Positions 28,463-37,059 of a stretch of DNA of 64,000 nt are shown piece by piece; positions within the stretch are counted from its first letter, which is position 1; each line of letters begins with the position of its first letter. Source of the DNA: Candidatus Loosdrechtia aerotolerans (GTDB taxonomy: Bacteria; Planctomycetota; Brocadiia; Brocadiales; Brocadiaceae). The translations under genes were made by a program, and so were the position numbers. The stretch spans positions 82,305-146,304 of the forward strand of contig SOER01000005.1 in NCBI GenBank assembly GCA_021646405.1, written 5' to 3'. The notes beneath the pieces are model-generated. The model did no database searches. It had not been told where the DNA came from and worked only from the letters and a program-made list of their open reading frames with translations.

Positions 28463-30106
28463 CTATGGAACTCCTACCGGCCGGGAGGAAACGATCCACT
28501 TCCCAACCATGCCAATCGGTTGAGTACGAACCCACGAACCATCTCCATCCTGAGAGGTGTCCCGGCAGAAGCCATACGCTAGGTACTCCCCAGCTATAAA
28601 TTCAATCGCCGCCACGTGGAAGTTGTTGCCCGTGCCTCCCAGCCTCGCCTGTATTAGAGATGCCGCTGACTGGATAGTCTTTCCAAACAAGCCGCCTGGC
28701 CACCACGGTAGGTTGGGCGCGTTGTTGTCGCGCCAGTAATGGTGCAATTGCATGCCCTCACGGACCACCACCTCGAAGTTGCCGTGCGGAGCGCCGAAAC
28801 TGCTCTGGATCAGGGCTGGCGCGGAAGCAACATGATCACCAAAGAGCGGGCCCTGGCGCCATGGCAGGTTTGGAAGATCGTTGTCGCGCCAGTAATGCCG
28901 CAGCGATGCCGTCTCCCATAGCACGACTTCAAAGTTACTGCTTGTCCCAAAGTCACTCTGTATCAACGCTGGACGAGCCCGACCGGAAGGAGGGGTAATG
29001 ACATCCGGAACTTCCTTCGGCGCTACAACAACCTTGAGTAATCCGTGCTCAACAGTTTGCCGCTCAACCCTGCCGGGACGCCCCAATGCGTCATATAGTC
29101 GTACCTCCGACTCGAGTGCCCATGTATAAGTGCCGGGGTCGCGAAAGACTATGTCCACGCTTGTTTCGTTACCCGGAACGTTGATGACTCTGCCATCACT
29201 AATCTTGACCCAGCTTGTTGGCTCGGTGAAACGTACGCCTGTGCCCAATCGATTCGCCCACCAACCCTTCAGAAACATCAGCATTTGCCTCCCCTTCCAT
29301 ATTTCCACCGGCCCATCCCGTTTAGTGGTGAGAGGTCGGCAGCAGCTATCTAGGCGCAGGCCGTTCCCGCGTTTGTATAGTCTTCCCTGCAACAGATACT
29401 CATCTATCGTCTTCTTTTTGATTTCCTGGATTATCTCCCAGTCCTCTTTGGTGATGTCGAAATCCTCTCTGAGAGCGTCTATCTCATCTCGTGCCTTAAG
29501 AAGACCCTTCACCAAGGAGTCTTCCGCCTCCTCTACCGTTTTTCCGGCAACCAAGGCATCGACGTATGCCCACAGTCCGCGCCTTATCTTCGAATAGACC
29601 ACACTGTTGTCAGCGGACAATACCCTCTTATCCGCTTGGATGAAATCCGTGAACCCATACCACGAACAGCACCCACCTCGTTCAACAGCTTCACGCCCCA
29701 AACCATACTCTGTGCATGTAGCTAGGTAATCCTCGTCCTGAATGTCTTCGTTTGAACAGGGATAACCAGTAAAACACGAGAACATGAAGACATGAAGGTC
29801 CTTGGTGAGAGTTCTGTGATTGTACTTAGTAATCGTTTCCTTCTCATCCGTATCCATAACGGAAAGTGTACTTCCATGGCCGAAGAACACGACAAGTTTT
29901 CGAACAGAATCTGGACTCCAATCGGAAAGATACGTCTCAATGTTCCACCGTGTTGCCCGCTTCTCCGGACTTTCTTCGATGGGGCCCAACTCCATGACCT
30001 TCCTGCCTTTACTTCGCAGGTACTCACACAGACCTTCGCCCCACCAGGAGAAAGGCCAAGCAGCGCGGATAATGATGATCTCTGGTTGAGTAAACTGCTG
30101 TATCAT
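28463..30106 (-). CDS. Caspase-like (clan CD) protein with propeller/lectin-like repeats
   Basis: 547 residues. The first 160 look like a clan CD cysteine-protease fold: a strand ending FFGHGS (H77) and, 34 residues on, a strand ending MFSCFTGY (C111). This is the His-Gly and Cys dyad order of caspases, gingipains and CHAT proteins. A helical linker follows, then an Ig-like stretch (about 300-365). Three repeats of about 52 residues close the protein, with PALIQ, NFEVV, HYWRDN, NLPW and GLFG motifs as in propeller lectin-like proteins. I do not know a named function. It sits between repeat remnants and next to the helicase-nuclease gene. There is no signal peptide, so it is probably cytoplasmic. 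Confidence 0.7.
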   Translation of the reverse strand: MIQQFTQPEIIIIRAAWPFSWWGEGLCEYLRSKGRKVMELGPIEESPEKRATRWNIETYLSDWSPDSVRKLVVFFGHGSTLSVMDTDEKETITKYNHRTLTKDLHVFMFSCFTGYPCSNEDIQDEDYLATCTEYGLGREAVERGGCCSWYGFTDFIQADKRVLSADNSVVYSKIRRGLWAYVDALVAGKTVEEAEDSLVKGLLKARDEIDALREDFDITKEDWEIIQEIKKKTIDEYLLQGRLYKRGNGLRLDSCCRPLTTKRDGPVEIWKGRQMLMFLKGWWANRLGTGVRFTEPTSWVKISDGRVINVPGNETSVDIVFRDPGTYTWALESEVRLYDALGRPGRVERQTVEHGLLKVVVAPKEVPDVITPPSGRARPALIQSDFGTSSNFEVVLWETASLRHYWRDNDLPNLPWRQGPLFGDHVASAPALIQSSFGAPHGNFEVVVREGMQLHHYWRDNNAPNLPWWPGGLFGKTIQSAASLIQARLGGTGNNFHVAAIEFIAGEYLAYGFCRDTSQDGDGSWVRTQPIGMVGKWIVSSRPVGVP

Positions 30107-30462
30107 GACACTAGCTCCTCCATAGTATATCGTTAATATGATTTATAACGATAGATTGTTTTGTAAACTCTTTTACAAATAGAAACTAAGACAAAAAATA
30201 CCAAGAGCAATAAAGTTGACAATGTAATAATTCGTCTTCGGTAATTCTTAAAACGTCTTATAGCCTTCGCAAAAGCCGTACCATATGAAGCAACCTTCGG
30301 ACAACGGGAGCACGAGCCAAATACAGCGGTTGTGACACAGCAGGGGGGAGCAAGACGTTTATCTGTGGGTATCTATGGTGTCTCACCGACAAGTAGGCGT
30401 GGACCCACCTTCATGCAAACAACACCATCAAACACCCAACGATCAAAGAAAGAGCCTAGAAT

Positions 30463-30771
30463 AATTGGGGGACACATCCCATTTATTCTTCCTTTTTCTT
30501 TATTGGTCTGCCCTTTGGTCTGAATAGTAATCTTCTGGCCTAATTTTTCCGACAGACAGGCCATGAAATCTTCTCCACCAAGCGGTTTTCCCAGGCGGGT
30601 TTTTGCTCTGATCTCTTCAAGTGCATCTTCTCTTTCTTTGCTCTTCAAGTGTAACTTGTAGTCGGCCATCTCCATTTTATCAAATAGCGGCTCTTTAAGA
30701 AGGTTGTTGGCTTCACCGGTAATGCGAGACCTGGCGCTGGAATATGGGTAATCTTCCTGGTTATTTACCAT
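30463..30771 (-). pseudogene. REP-associated transposase C-terminal remnant
   Basis: The reading frame opens MVNNQEDYPYSSARSRI, the usual end of the Y1 domain, and continues through LGKPLGGEDFM to ITIQTKGQ, where the family ends in a basic tail. The N-terminal half is missing. REP-like gggacacatccc and gggatgtgtccc motifs flank it (30468 and 30790). Between 30107 and 31240 I see nothing else beyond AT-rich DNA. Confidence 0.7.
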
Positions 30772-31240
30772 CTTTTGCCCTTACAACAAATGGGATGTGT
30801 CCCCAATTACACGGATGAGTGACTGGTGCGGATTTATAATCCGTAACTAAAAAACCTGAAAATACGGGTGCAGTACCTGGGATGAATGCTTATTGGATAG
30901 TATAGTTATTTCATTTAATAAGGCAAAAAATCTGTGATTTTTTGCTAATGAAATATATTGAGAAATTTCCTTTTCTCCCATGTCTTTCGGATGGCGTTTT
31001 TGTGAAACAAGATATATCGTCTAACCCAGTCTACCTATGCCTGTTCGGTACGTATTGAATAATGTTTTCCGAATAACGTCATGAATCTGATCAAGCAATT
31101 TCATACAAACTCCATGTGCAGTATTTTTGTTTTTCAGTATAATAATAGCGTTGATACAATATATTGAATATGGTAAGATCTGCAACATAAAATATCAAGA
31201 ATACTGTATTATACTACTGCAATTAGGCAGTATAATCTAT

Positions 31241-31247
31241 GTTAGGC
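31241..31247 (+). other. Candidate gene-cassette boundary (GTTAGGC)
   Basis: The heptamer gttaggc matches the R' core site of integron recombination and lies 35 bases before the first cassette-like gene. GC content jumps exactly here. I could not find a convincing partner arm upstream, so it may be an attI-like edge or a worn attC. Confidence 0.35.
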
Positions 31248-31281
31248 GGATTGGCGCAGCGCACCGATTAAGGCGAATGAC

Positions 31282-31620
31282 ATGAATCGAAGCACGGAGA
31301 ACAGTGGAGTCGAAGCAGCCCGAGCGAGATGGCTTGAGGCGAGCCACGCAGCTTCAAAGCTCGCCGCTGAGCTCTTTCAACCGGGTAGCGGCTACGGAGA
31401 CCCGGATGCTCGGGCGTCGGATGAACATCGGCTTGAGTCCGCGCGCCTGGACGCGGAACGCCTCTTCCGTGAGTATCACGACCTTGACCGGCGCGAGATG
31501 GAACTGAAGATGCTCGAACTTCAGCGCTCTCAGCGCTTGGCGACTTGGGCGTCGTTCGCGGTCGCTGCCGTCGTTGGATTGGCAACGGTGGTTAGCACGT
31601 TGGTGGCGTTGTTCAAGTGA
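31282..31620 (+). CDS. Cassette-borne small protein with C-terminal membrane helix
   Basis: 112 residues: a charged, helical N-terminal part, then a hydrophobic helix at about 90-111 that ends the protein. The function is unknown. It is bounded by the GTTAGGC at 31241 and the attC-like site at 31643, with codon use far more GC-rich than the flanks. This is the single-gene layout of an integron cassette. Confidence 0.6.
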   Translation: MNRSTENSGVEAARARWLEASHAASKLAAELFQPGSGYGDPDARASDEHRLESARLDAERLFREYHDLDRREMELKMLELQRSQRLATWASFAVAAVVGLATVVSTLVALFK

Positions 31621-31642
31621 AGGCCGGTCGAGCACGAACACC

Positions 31643-31702
31643 GCCTAACAACAGCATGCAGCGGACGGCGCTTCGCGCCGCCGCTGATGCTGATCGTTAG
31701 CT
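31643..31702 (+). other. attC-like recombination site 1
   Basis: A gcctaac core (31643) and a gttagct core (31696) bound an imperfect palindrome with arms cagcatgcagcggacggcg and cgccgccgctgatgctg. The length (60 bp) and core layout match integron attC sites. It lies between two unrelated GC-rich genes in the same direction. Confidence 0.75.
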
Positions 31703-31726
31703 TCACATCACGGGAGGCCATAATCT

Positions 31727-32881
31727 GTGCTCTTTGCAATTGATCCTGTCGGCAAGAAAGCCACCGCGGTCGAGACTGCCTCGCTCGCGGATCTCGGTCT
31801 GCGGGAAAGACACGATCTTCAGGAATGGGTGTTATCTAATCCGACAATCCTCGGCGAGGACCTCTTCATCATTACCGATGAGTTCTCGCGGTTCGATCGG
31901 ACCCGTGAACGTCTTGACCTCCTCGCTCTAGATCGACAGGGGAAAGTCGTAATCGTGGAGCTCAAGAGATCCGCCGTTGGCTCTCACGCGGAACTTCAAG
32001 CAATCCGGTACGCCGCATATTGCTCAACTATGACGCTTCAAGACCTCGCGGAAATCCATGCCGAGTTTCGAGCGCGGCGGAACGTGGCGATCACGGCCGA
32101 AGCTGCAGCAGAGGCGATGCGGGAATTCGTGGAGGACCCAGACTTCGTCGAAGTGGACAGCAAGCCACGAATCGTGTTGGGAGCCGAGACATTTCCGGCG
32201 GAGATCACGGCGTCCGTCCTGTGGCTGCGGGAGTGTGATATCGACATCAAATGCATCCGACTCCGTCCGCACCGTGTTGGCGAACATCTACTGCTCGACG
32301 CATCAATCCTCATCCCTCTTCCAGAGGCGGAATCATTCATCATCCGCCGTGAGAAGAAAGAAGCGAAGCTCGAACGCCAAGCTCGCGAGGCAGCCAATTC
32401 TGAGGAAATTCAAGACCTCTACGGAAAGATAATCGAGCAGGCAGCCAATCATCCGGCCTTTCGCAGAAAGGCGCCACCGAAGTCATCCGCCCTCTATTAC
32501 AGGAACATCGGCCGCCGAAGCTATTTGGCCGCCATTCGTCGAGCCGGCGAAATGCGCATCGAATTGTACATCGACGAAGCCGAGAAGGAGTTCAATCGCA
32601 ATCTCTTGGCGGCGCTAGAAGAGCAACGGTCCAAAATCGAAATTGATCTTGGCGTGAACCTGGTGTGGGACGGATCGGGAAATACTCGGAAGTGTGCAAT
32701 CTTACTTTCGAGAGAGCCGCAGGCTGATGATACGATCGAGGATGTGGCAGCTTGGGCAGCAACCTGGCTCACGCGTTTTTACGATGTCTTCGCCCCACTT
32801 TACGAAAGAGCCATCCGGCGCGCCCGCGAGATTGCAGGTGAAGAACTGGGCCCCGAATCCGGGCTGGCGTCACTGAGCTAA
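31727..32881 (+). CDS. PDDEXK nuclease-like protein (NucS-like fold)
   Basis: 384 residues from a GTG start. The N-terminal 110 residues contain RLDLLALDRQG (D64) and VVIVELKR (E78, K80), the D-(E-x-K) core of PDDEXK nucleases. A following helix, HAELQAIRYAAY, is as seen in NucS/DUF91-type proteins. The rest is helical with no motif I recognise. It fills one cassette between attC-like sites 1 and 2. It could act on foreign DNA, but the target is unknown. Confidence 0.75.
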   Translation: MLFAIDPVGKKATAVETASLADLGLRERHDLQEWVLSNPTILGEDLFIITDEFSRFDRTRERLDLLALDRQGKVVIVELKRSAVGSHAELQAIRYAAYCSTMTLQDLAEIHAEFRARRNVAITAEAAAEAMREFVEDPDFVEVDSKPRIVLGAETFPAEITASVLWLRECDIDIKCIRLRPHRVGEHLLLDASILIPLPEAESFIIRREKKEAKLERQAREAANSEEIQDLYGKIIEQAANHPAFRRKAPPKSSALYYRNIGRRSYLAAIRRAGEMRIELYIDEAEKEFNRNLLAALEEQRSKIEIDLGVNLVWDGSGNTRKCAILLSREPQADDTIEDVAAWAATWLTRFYDVFAPLYERAIRRAREIAGEELGPESGLASLS

Positions 32882-32969
32882 CAAACGCTTGCAGGAGACC
32901 GGCGGCCGGCCATCCGAGCATCTTGCTGACGGCGGTGAGGCCGCCGGCTCCTGAAGCTTGACGTTAGGC
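32877..32969 (+). other. attC-like recombination site 2
   Basis: gctaac at 32877 overlaps the stop of the upstream gene, as is common for cassettes. gttaggc at 32963 closes the site. The inner arms cttgcaggag and ctcctgaag pair, with a longer ggcggccgg/ccgccggc stem inside. It is 93 bp long. Confidence 0.75.
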
Positions 32970-32981
32970 TTTAAATCAGCA

Positions 32982-33434
32982 ATGGCAGAGACATATTGCT
33001 TTCCAGATGATGTGGCTGACCTTAAAGATAGGGTGCTGAAAGCTATATCTCCTATTGCACCGATTACTGACGAGACGAAAACAGAAGACAAATTCCTGTT
33101 TAACGCACAAAGAACAGATGCGGGTCGTTCATTGCCAGAGTATTACCTTTGCTATTTCTTGTTGGTAGAGCTGCTCGGTTTTAAGAATCTTGGCCAATTT
33201 GAAAAAATATCGTGGTCAGTGCCAATTGATTTCAACGGTGTGGCATTTCTCATTGAGCATAGAAAATTCGGTGTTGGTGTGTTTGCGCATGATGCCAAGA
33301 GTCAAGAAGGTGAAGCAAAGGAGATTGTTAAGAGGATCCACAAGGGAGTGAAATTGGCAAGACCGGAGAACAAAACAGGGTCACCCATTAGAAGGCTTTT
33401 GTCAAGCGAAAAAAATAAGGTGGAAACTCAATGA
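32982..33434 (+). CDS. Unknown protein, cassette partner of an Mrr-type nuclease
   Basis: 150 residues from the ATG at 32982; the TTG at 32958 lies inside the attC-like site and is unlikely. It contains a hydrophobic LCYFLLVELL helix and a WSVPIDFNGVAFLIEHRKFGVG segment. I do not recognise the family. Its stop overlaps the start of the Mrr-like gene by four bases, so the two are translationally coupled and probably work together. Confidence 0.65.
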   Translation: MAETYCFPDDVADLKDRVLKAISPIAPITDETKTEDKFLFNAQRTDAGRSLPEYYLCYFLLVELLGFKNLGQFEKISWSVPIDFNGVAFLIEHRKFGVGVFAHDAKSQEGEAKEIVKRIHKGVKLARPENKTGSPIRRLLSSEKNKVETQ

Positions 33435-34312
33435 AACTTAATAGCCAGATGCCGAAATACCATGAACTCATGAATCCACTACTTAAAGCTCTTCATGAGT
33501 TAGGCGGCTCTGGGTCTATTGAAGAGATCGCACAAAAAGTATCAGAATTGTCAGGCTTACCAGAAGATATATTGAATCTTCCACATAACCCGGAAAAAAG
33601 CAGTCAGACTGAAATTGAATATCGTTTGGCATGGGCACGCACCTATCTAAAAAAATATGGTTTATTGGAAAATTCAGATAGAGGTATTTGGCTAATTGTT
33701 CCAGAAAAACGCAATGTAAAATCGGTTGATCCTCAAGTTGTTGTAAAAACAGTACGAGATGAACACAAAAAACAGAAACAAGCCATCGAAAAGGAAAAAT
33801 TACCTGAAGCAGATGCAGATACAGATATTGAAATCCCAGATGAGGCTGAGTCTTGGCGTAGTACCCTCCATCAAATCCTCATACATGAAATATCTCCAGA
33901 TGCTTTTGAAAGGTTGGCAAAAAGAATCCTAAGGGAATCTGGTTTTGTACAAGTTGAAGTAACCGGTCGTTCTGGGGATGGTGGAATCGACGGTAAAGGT
34001 ATAATGCGGTTAAGTGGCTTGCTGAGTTTTCACGTAATTTTTCAGTGCAAGAAATATAAGGGAACTGTTACTGCCTCAGAGATACGTGACTTCAGAGGTG
34101 CAATGATAGGGCGAGCTGACAAGGGCCTGTTTATTACAACAGGCACTTTTACTCGTGACGCTATCCGAGAAGCTACAAGAGATGGTGCACCACCAATTGA
34201 TCTTGTTGATGGGGACCAACTCGCCGACAAGTTAAAGGAATTGGGCCTCGGAATAAAAAAAGAAATGGTGGAAAAAATTTCAGTTGATACCGAGTGGTTC
34301 AAATCAACATAA
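33431..34312 (+). CDS. Mrr-type restriction endonuclease
   Basis: 293 residues. The N-terminal winged-helix Mrr_N domain spans about residues 10-95. A lysine-rich linker then leads to the catalytic Mrr_cat domain: GDGGIDGKG (catalytic Asp), FHVIFQCKKYKG (Q-x-K active site) and the RDFRGAM helix. Mrr enzymes cut DNA with modified bases. The coupled upstream gene may be an accessory or immunity factor. The gene is probably part of the same cassette, although no attC-like site is evident after it, where a transposase remnant begins. Confidence 0.88.
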   Translation: MKLNSQMPKYHELMNPLLKALHELGGSGSIEEIAQKVSELSGLPEDILNLPHNPEKSSQTEIEYRLAWARTYLKKYGLLENSDRGIWLIVPEKRNVKSVDPQVVVKTVRDEHKKQKQAIEKEKLPEADADTDIEIPDEAESWRSTLHQILIHEISPDAFERLAKRILRESGFVQVEVTGRSGDGGIDGKGIMRLSGLLSFHVIFQCKKYKGTVTASEIRDFRGAMIGRADKGLFITTGTFTRDAIREATRDGAPPIDLVDGDQLADKLKELGLGIKKEMVEKISVDTEWFKST

Positions 34313-34382
34313 TAACAATCAAAGATATTATCATCTTCGCTTTATGATGCCTCAGGTTATTTATCTTACTATTTGAATAATT

Positions 34383-34508
34383 AGGGACACATCCCGTTTA
34401 TTCTTCCTTTTTCTTTATCGGTCTGCCCTCTGGTCTGAATAGTAATCTTCTGGCCTAATTTTTCCGACAGACAGGACATGGAATCTTCTCCACCAAGCGG
34501 TTTTCCCA
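34383..34508 (-). pseudogene. REP-associated transposase C-terminal remnant
   Basis: The DNA is nearly identical to the C-terminal part at 30463-30590 and breaks off at the conserved aagcggttttccc. The matching N-terminal half lies at 35290-35590 in the same orientation. The HigBA module therefore occupies the place of the missing centre. Confidence 0.65.
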
Positions 34509-34647
34509 CCATAAATACCTGACTTTATCTATCATGCATGAGTGATATCTGCATTCCCATAGACGACCTGTTCCAAAGTATTTGAAGTCTTCCTTTTCGT
34601 AAAACCTCCACTTTATCTCAAAGGAGACATCGAAACGATATTCCTGC

Positions 34648-34676
34648 TTGACGTTATTATCGTTAACCGTTATTAT
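34648..34676 (+). promoter_or_regulatory. Sigma70-type promoter of higBA
   Basis: ttgacg and tattat are spaced by 17 bases. The -10 box ends six bases before the GTG of higB, so the transcript is probably leaderless. Direct repeats of gttattat overlap the promoter and could be the HigA operator. Confidence 0.55.
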
Positions 34677-34682
34677 GGTACT

Positions 34683-34964
34683 GTGATAGTATCATTCAAA
34701 TGCATAGAAACTGAGAAAATATGGAACCAGGAACATTCCCTGAGATTTCCAGTTTCTATTCAGCGTATCGCTTTAAGAAAACTTTTTATGCTTCACAGGG
34801 CAAAGGAACTGCAGGATTTAAGAATACCACCTGCAAATCGCCTGGAAAAACTCAAAGGTAACAGAACCGGGCAATACAGCATACGAATAAACGATCAATG
34901 GAGAATTTGCTTTATCTGGAATGAAGCAAATGCATCCGATGTTGAAATTGTTGATTATCATTAA
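34683..34964 (+). CDS. higB: HigB/RelE-type toxin
   Basis: 93 residues with the plasmid-killer/HigB pattern: SFKCIETEKIW at the start, LRIPPANRLEKLKG in the middle and YSIRINDQWRICF near the end, closing EIVDYH. The family cuts mRNA on the ribosome. The GTG start is the only one that keeps the first strand. The antitoxin follows after 14 bases, toxin first as is normal for HigBA. Confidence 0.93.
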   Translation: MIVSFKCIETEKIWNQEHSLRFPVSIQRIALRKLFMLHRAKELQDLRIPPANRLEKLKGNRTGQYSIRINDQWRICFIWNEANASDVEIVDYH

Positions 34965-34978
34965 GAAAGGAATTTAGA

Positions 34979-35284
34979 ATGAAAAAGATTTCTAATATAC
35001 ACCCAGGAGAAATTCTTGAAGAAGAATTTCTCAAAGTATTTTGTATTTCTGCATACAGACTTGCAAAAGAAACCAAAATGCCACCTACAAGGGTTTCTGA
35101 AATAATAAAAGGAAAAAGGAGAATAACAGCAGATACGGCTCTGCGTCTTTCAAAGTTCTTTGGCACAACGCCGGATTTCTGGCTTGGCCTTCAAATGGAG
35201 TATGATTTAAGAGAAGAAAAATCTGTAAAAGCAAAAGAAATTGATTCGATAAAAAGGTTAAAGTCACTTCCTGTAGTTGGTTGA
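34979..35284 (+). CDS. higA: HigA-type antitoxin (HTH XRE)
   Basis: 101 residues with the HigA signature: HPGEILEEEFL at the start, an XRE helix-turn-helix (RVSEIIKGKRRITADTALRLSKFFG) and FWLGLQMEYDL after it. It neutralises HigB and represses the shared promoter. The gene ends a few bases before the transposase remnant at 35290. Confidence 0.94.
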   Translation: MKKISNIHPGEILEEEFLKVFCISAYRLAKETKMPPTRVSEIIKGKRRITADTALRLSKFFGTTPDFWLGLQMEYDLREEKSVKAKEIDSIKRLKSLPVVG

Positions 35285-35289
35285 GTCAT

Positions 35290-35590
35290 TGGGGTCTTGA
35301 TTCTTGTTCTCAAGCATTTCCTGTTAAAATATTGTGTATAGCAAAGAGGAATGCCCTGCATCATCTTGTAAAGCGCGGTTTCTTTAAGGGTTTTACAAGC
35401 AGGTGCACGTGATTTGTCATAAGGCAGTAAGCCAGTATTGACGTTTCTTTTTCGGATGAGTATCTTTCAAGCAGGGATATATATACCTTTGAAAATCTTC
35501 TCTGTTCAGAAAGACCTTTTCCTTGCTGTTTCCTCTTAGGATTACATGATGGGGATATCCTGTCACTACCAATCTTGCTATTCGAGGCAT
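35290..35590 (-). pseudogene. REP-associated transposase N-terminal half, frameshifted
   Basis: Starts MPRIARLVVTGYPHHV and carries the metal-binding HVH motif in TNHVHLLVKP. An extra TA in the run atatatata near 35480 shifts the frame. The catalytic-tyrosine part is missing because the HigBA block lies there. gggatgtgtccc lies upstream at 35633. Confidence 0.75.
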
Positions 35591-35643
35591 GTCTCACTTT
35601 ATCTCATCTCGCTATCCATCTTGTCAAGAATTGGGATGTGTCC

Positions 35644-35690
35644 CTATTATTCCCCCTATTATTCCCCCTATTATTCCCCCTATTATTCCC
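35644..35690. repeat. 12-bp tandem repeat
   Basis: Four copies of ctattattcccc in a row, directly after a gggatgtgtccc REP-like end. Slippage of the REP-like flank is a likely origin. The surrounding 35591-35943 contains no gene. Confidence 0.8.
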
Positions 35691-35943
35691 AATGAACATA
35701 AGCCTCTTCTGTCCTCATGCTGTAGTGCTTTACCCTGATTTCATCACGCACCTGATCCAGCAGTTTCGGTTTAGACATAATGATTGCTTTTTGCTTCAAG
35801 AAAAAATATTGAAATGTTTTGGTAGTTTAAGGTATATTACCAGCAAAATGTTCGTGAACATTATTATATACCCAAATAACCGTATATCAAGTTATCAGTA
35901 AACGTATTATATGTACTAATAGCCGTAAAATAAGACAGATGTT

Positions 35944-36354
35944 AGTCGAAACTTCTACGCCGCCATCAATGAACGTGAAAGGTTGAAACAATTTCTCGGC
36001 TTTTTCCTATTCGTCGAAAGGTATACCCACATCACCTATAAGACATTGAGCTACGAAAGCCACGCACATACAGCATTCAACATGCCTGCACGAATCGAAG
36101 AACCAATGAGGAAATTCTTTGAGCAGCGCTTCTTTCATGATTCAAAGAATCTTTCACAGCAGTTCCATTGGTGCGCGATGTTTGCATGGCCAAGCTTGGA
36201 CGCTAAGAATATGGATGTGTTTCTGGAGATTAAGAGAGTGCGGGATCTGCTGACACATGGCGAACACATTGAAGAGTCTGCGCTACCTGTCGAAAAAACA
36301 AAAACCCTCGCTCTGAAACTGTTTAGAACAAGAGGCCGCGAAGTCGTCTCGTAG
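35944..36354 (+). CDS. HEPN-like protein, probably 5'-truncated
   Basis: About 123 residues from a TTG at 35983. The frame stays open further upstream to about 35929 without an ATG or GTG, so the true N-terminus is probably lost. It is helical, with RVRDLLTHGEH near residue 89 containing R-x4-H (RDLLTH), the mark of HEPN ribonucleases. It ends 33 bases before attC-like site 3, so it looks like an old cassette gene. The family call is inferred from one motif. Confidence 0.4.
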   Translation, partial: SRNFYAAINERERLKQFLGFFLFVERYTHITYKTLSYESHAHTAFNMPARIEEPMRKFFEQRFFHDSKNLSQQFHWCAMFAWPSLDAKNMDVFLEIKRVRDLLTHGEHIEESALPVEKTKTLALKLFRTRGREVVS

Positions 36355-36386
36355 CGAAGGAGCAAGTCGGCATAGATAAAGATGCA

Positions 36387-36483
36387 GCTAACATCCGCAT
36401 GTAGGCGGACACACCAAAATGTCACGCATTTGCTGGGACAAAATGCGCGCCATTTCAGCGTGCCGCTGATGCGGGCGTTATTC
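36387..36483 (+). other. attC-like recombination site 3
   Basis: gctaac at 36387 and gcgttattc at its end bound paired arms (catccgcatg with tgatgcggg, and ggcggac with gtgccgc). It lies between the HEPN-like gene and hicA. The right core is less canonical than in site 2. Confidence 0.6.
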
Positions 36484-36529
36484 ATAATAAAATAATCAAA
36501 TAACCATTAATTTCTGGTAAAATATAGCA

Positions 36530-36790
36530 ATGGGTAAGCATGAGAAACTTTTACTTAAAATTCTTAGTGGAACATCCGATGCGAGTATTCAATTTGAAGA
36601 CTTATGTAACCTGCTAAAACACTTAGGTTTCGAGATGAGAATTAAAGGTAGCCATCACATATTCAGAAAAGAAGGGGTTATAGAAAAGATTAATCTTCAG
36701 CATGAGGGTAACATGGTAAAACCTTATCAGGTTAAACAAGTAAGAAATGTTATAGTGAAGTATAAACTCGGAGGGAATATTGATGTATAA
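36530..36790 (+). CDS. hicA: HicA-type toxin
   Basis: 86 residues with the dsRNA-binding-like HicA fold. The catalytic histidine lies in IKGSHHIF (H42), and LQHEGNMVKPYQVKQVRN is the usual C-terminal helix. HicA toxins cut mRNA. The N-terminus is slightly longer than usual. Its stop overlaps the start of hicB. Confidence 0.9.
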   Translation: MGKHEKLLLKILSGTSDASIQFEDLCNLLKHLGFEMRIKGSHHIFRKEGVIEKINLQHEGNMVKPYQVKQVRNVIVKYKLGGNIDV

Positions 36791-36995
36791 ATACGAAATT
36801 ATTATTTACTGGAGCAACGAGGATAATACCTTTGTAGCAGAAGTTCCTGAACTTCCTGGGTGTACAGCACATGGTAGCACTCAAGAAGACGCATTAAAAA
36901 ATGCTAAAGAGGCAATTCAATTATGGATTGACACAGCTAAGGAATTTAGCGATCCTATACCTGAACCTAAGGGAGGAAGATTGATATTTGCTTAA
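36783..36995 (+). CDS. hicB: HicB-type antitoxin
   Basis: 70 residues from the ATG at 36783 with the HicB partial RNase H fold: IYWSNEDNTFVAEVPELPGC and GSTQEDALKNAKEAIQLWI. It lacks a C-terminal DNA-binding domain, so autoregulation may be weak. It overlaps hicA by eight bases, and the pair sits just after attC-like site 3. Confidence 0.92.
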   Translation: MYKYEIIIYWSNEDNTFVAEVPELPGCTAHGSTQEDALKNAKEAIQLWIDTAKEFSDPIPEPKGGRLIFA

Positions 36996-37012
36996 AATAA
37001 AACCGGCATGCC

Positions 37013-37057
37013 TAAAAAATCCAGCGGACGGCAAAAGGCGCCGCCGCTGGATTTTTA
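37013..37057 (+). terminator. Strong hairpin with T-tract after hicB (or worn attC)
   Basis: The stem ccagcggacggc/gccgccgctgg is extended by aaaaat/attttt. The stem core is shared with attC-like site 1. A leading gcctaaa could be a worn attC core. Either way, the group IIC intron fragment begins three bases after the T-run, the kind of target such introns choose. Confidence 0.55.
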
Positions 37058-37059
37058 TC

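Noticed and set aside
16952..30106. Many open frames opposite the YhaON, helicase and caspase-like genes
   Set aside because: They are shadows of long GC-rich genes; none has a ribosome site or a recognisable motif.
30107..31240. Possible integrase gene upstream of the first cassette
   Set aside because: I read both strands for tyrosine-recombinase motifs and found only a transposase remnant and AT-rich DNA.
35644..35690. Short tandem repeat as a CRISPR array
   Set aside because: The 12-bp units are adjacent with no spacers and there are no cas genes.
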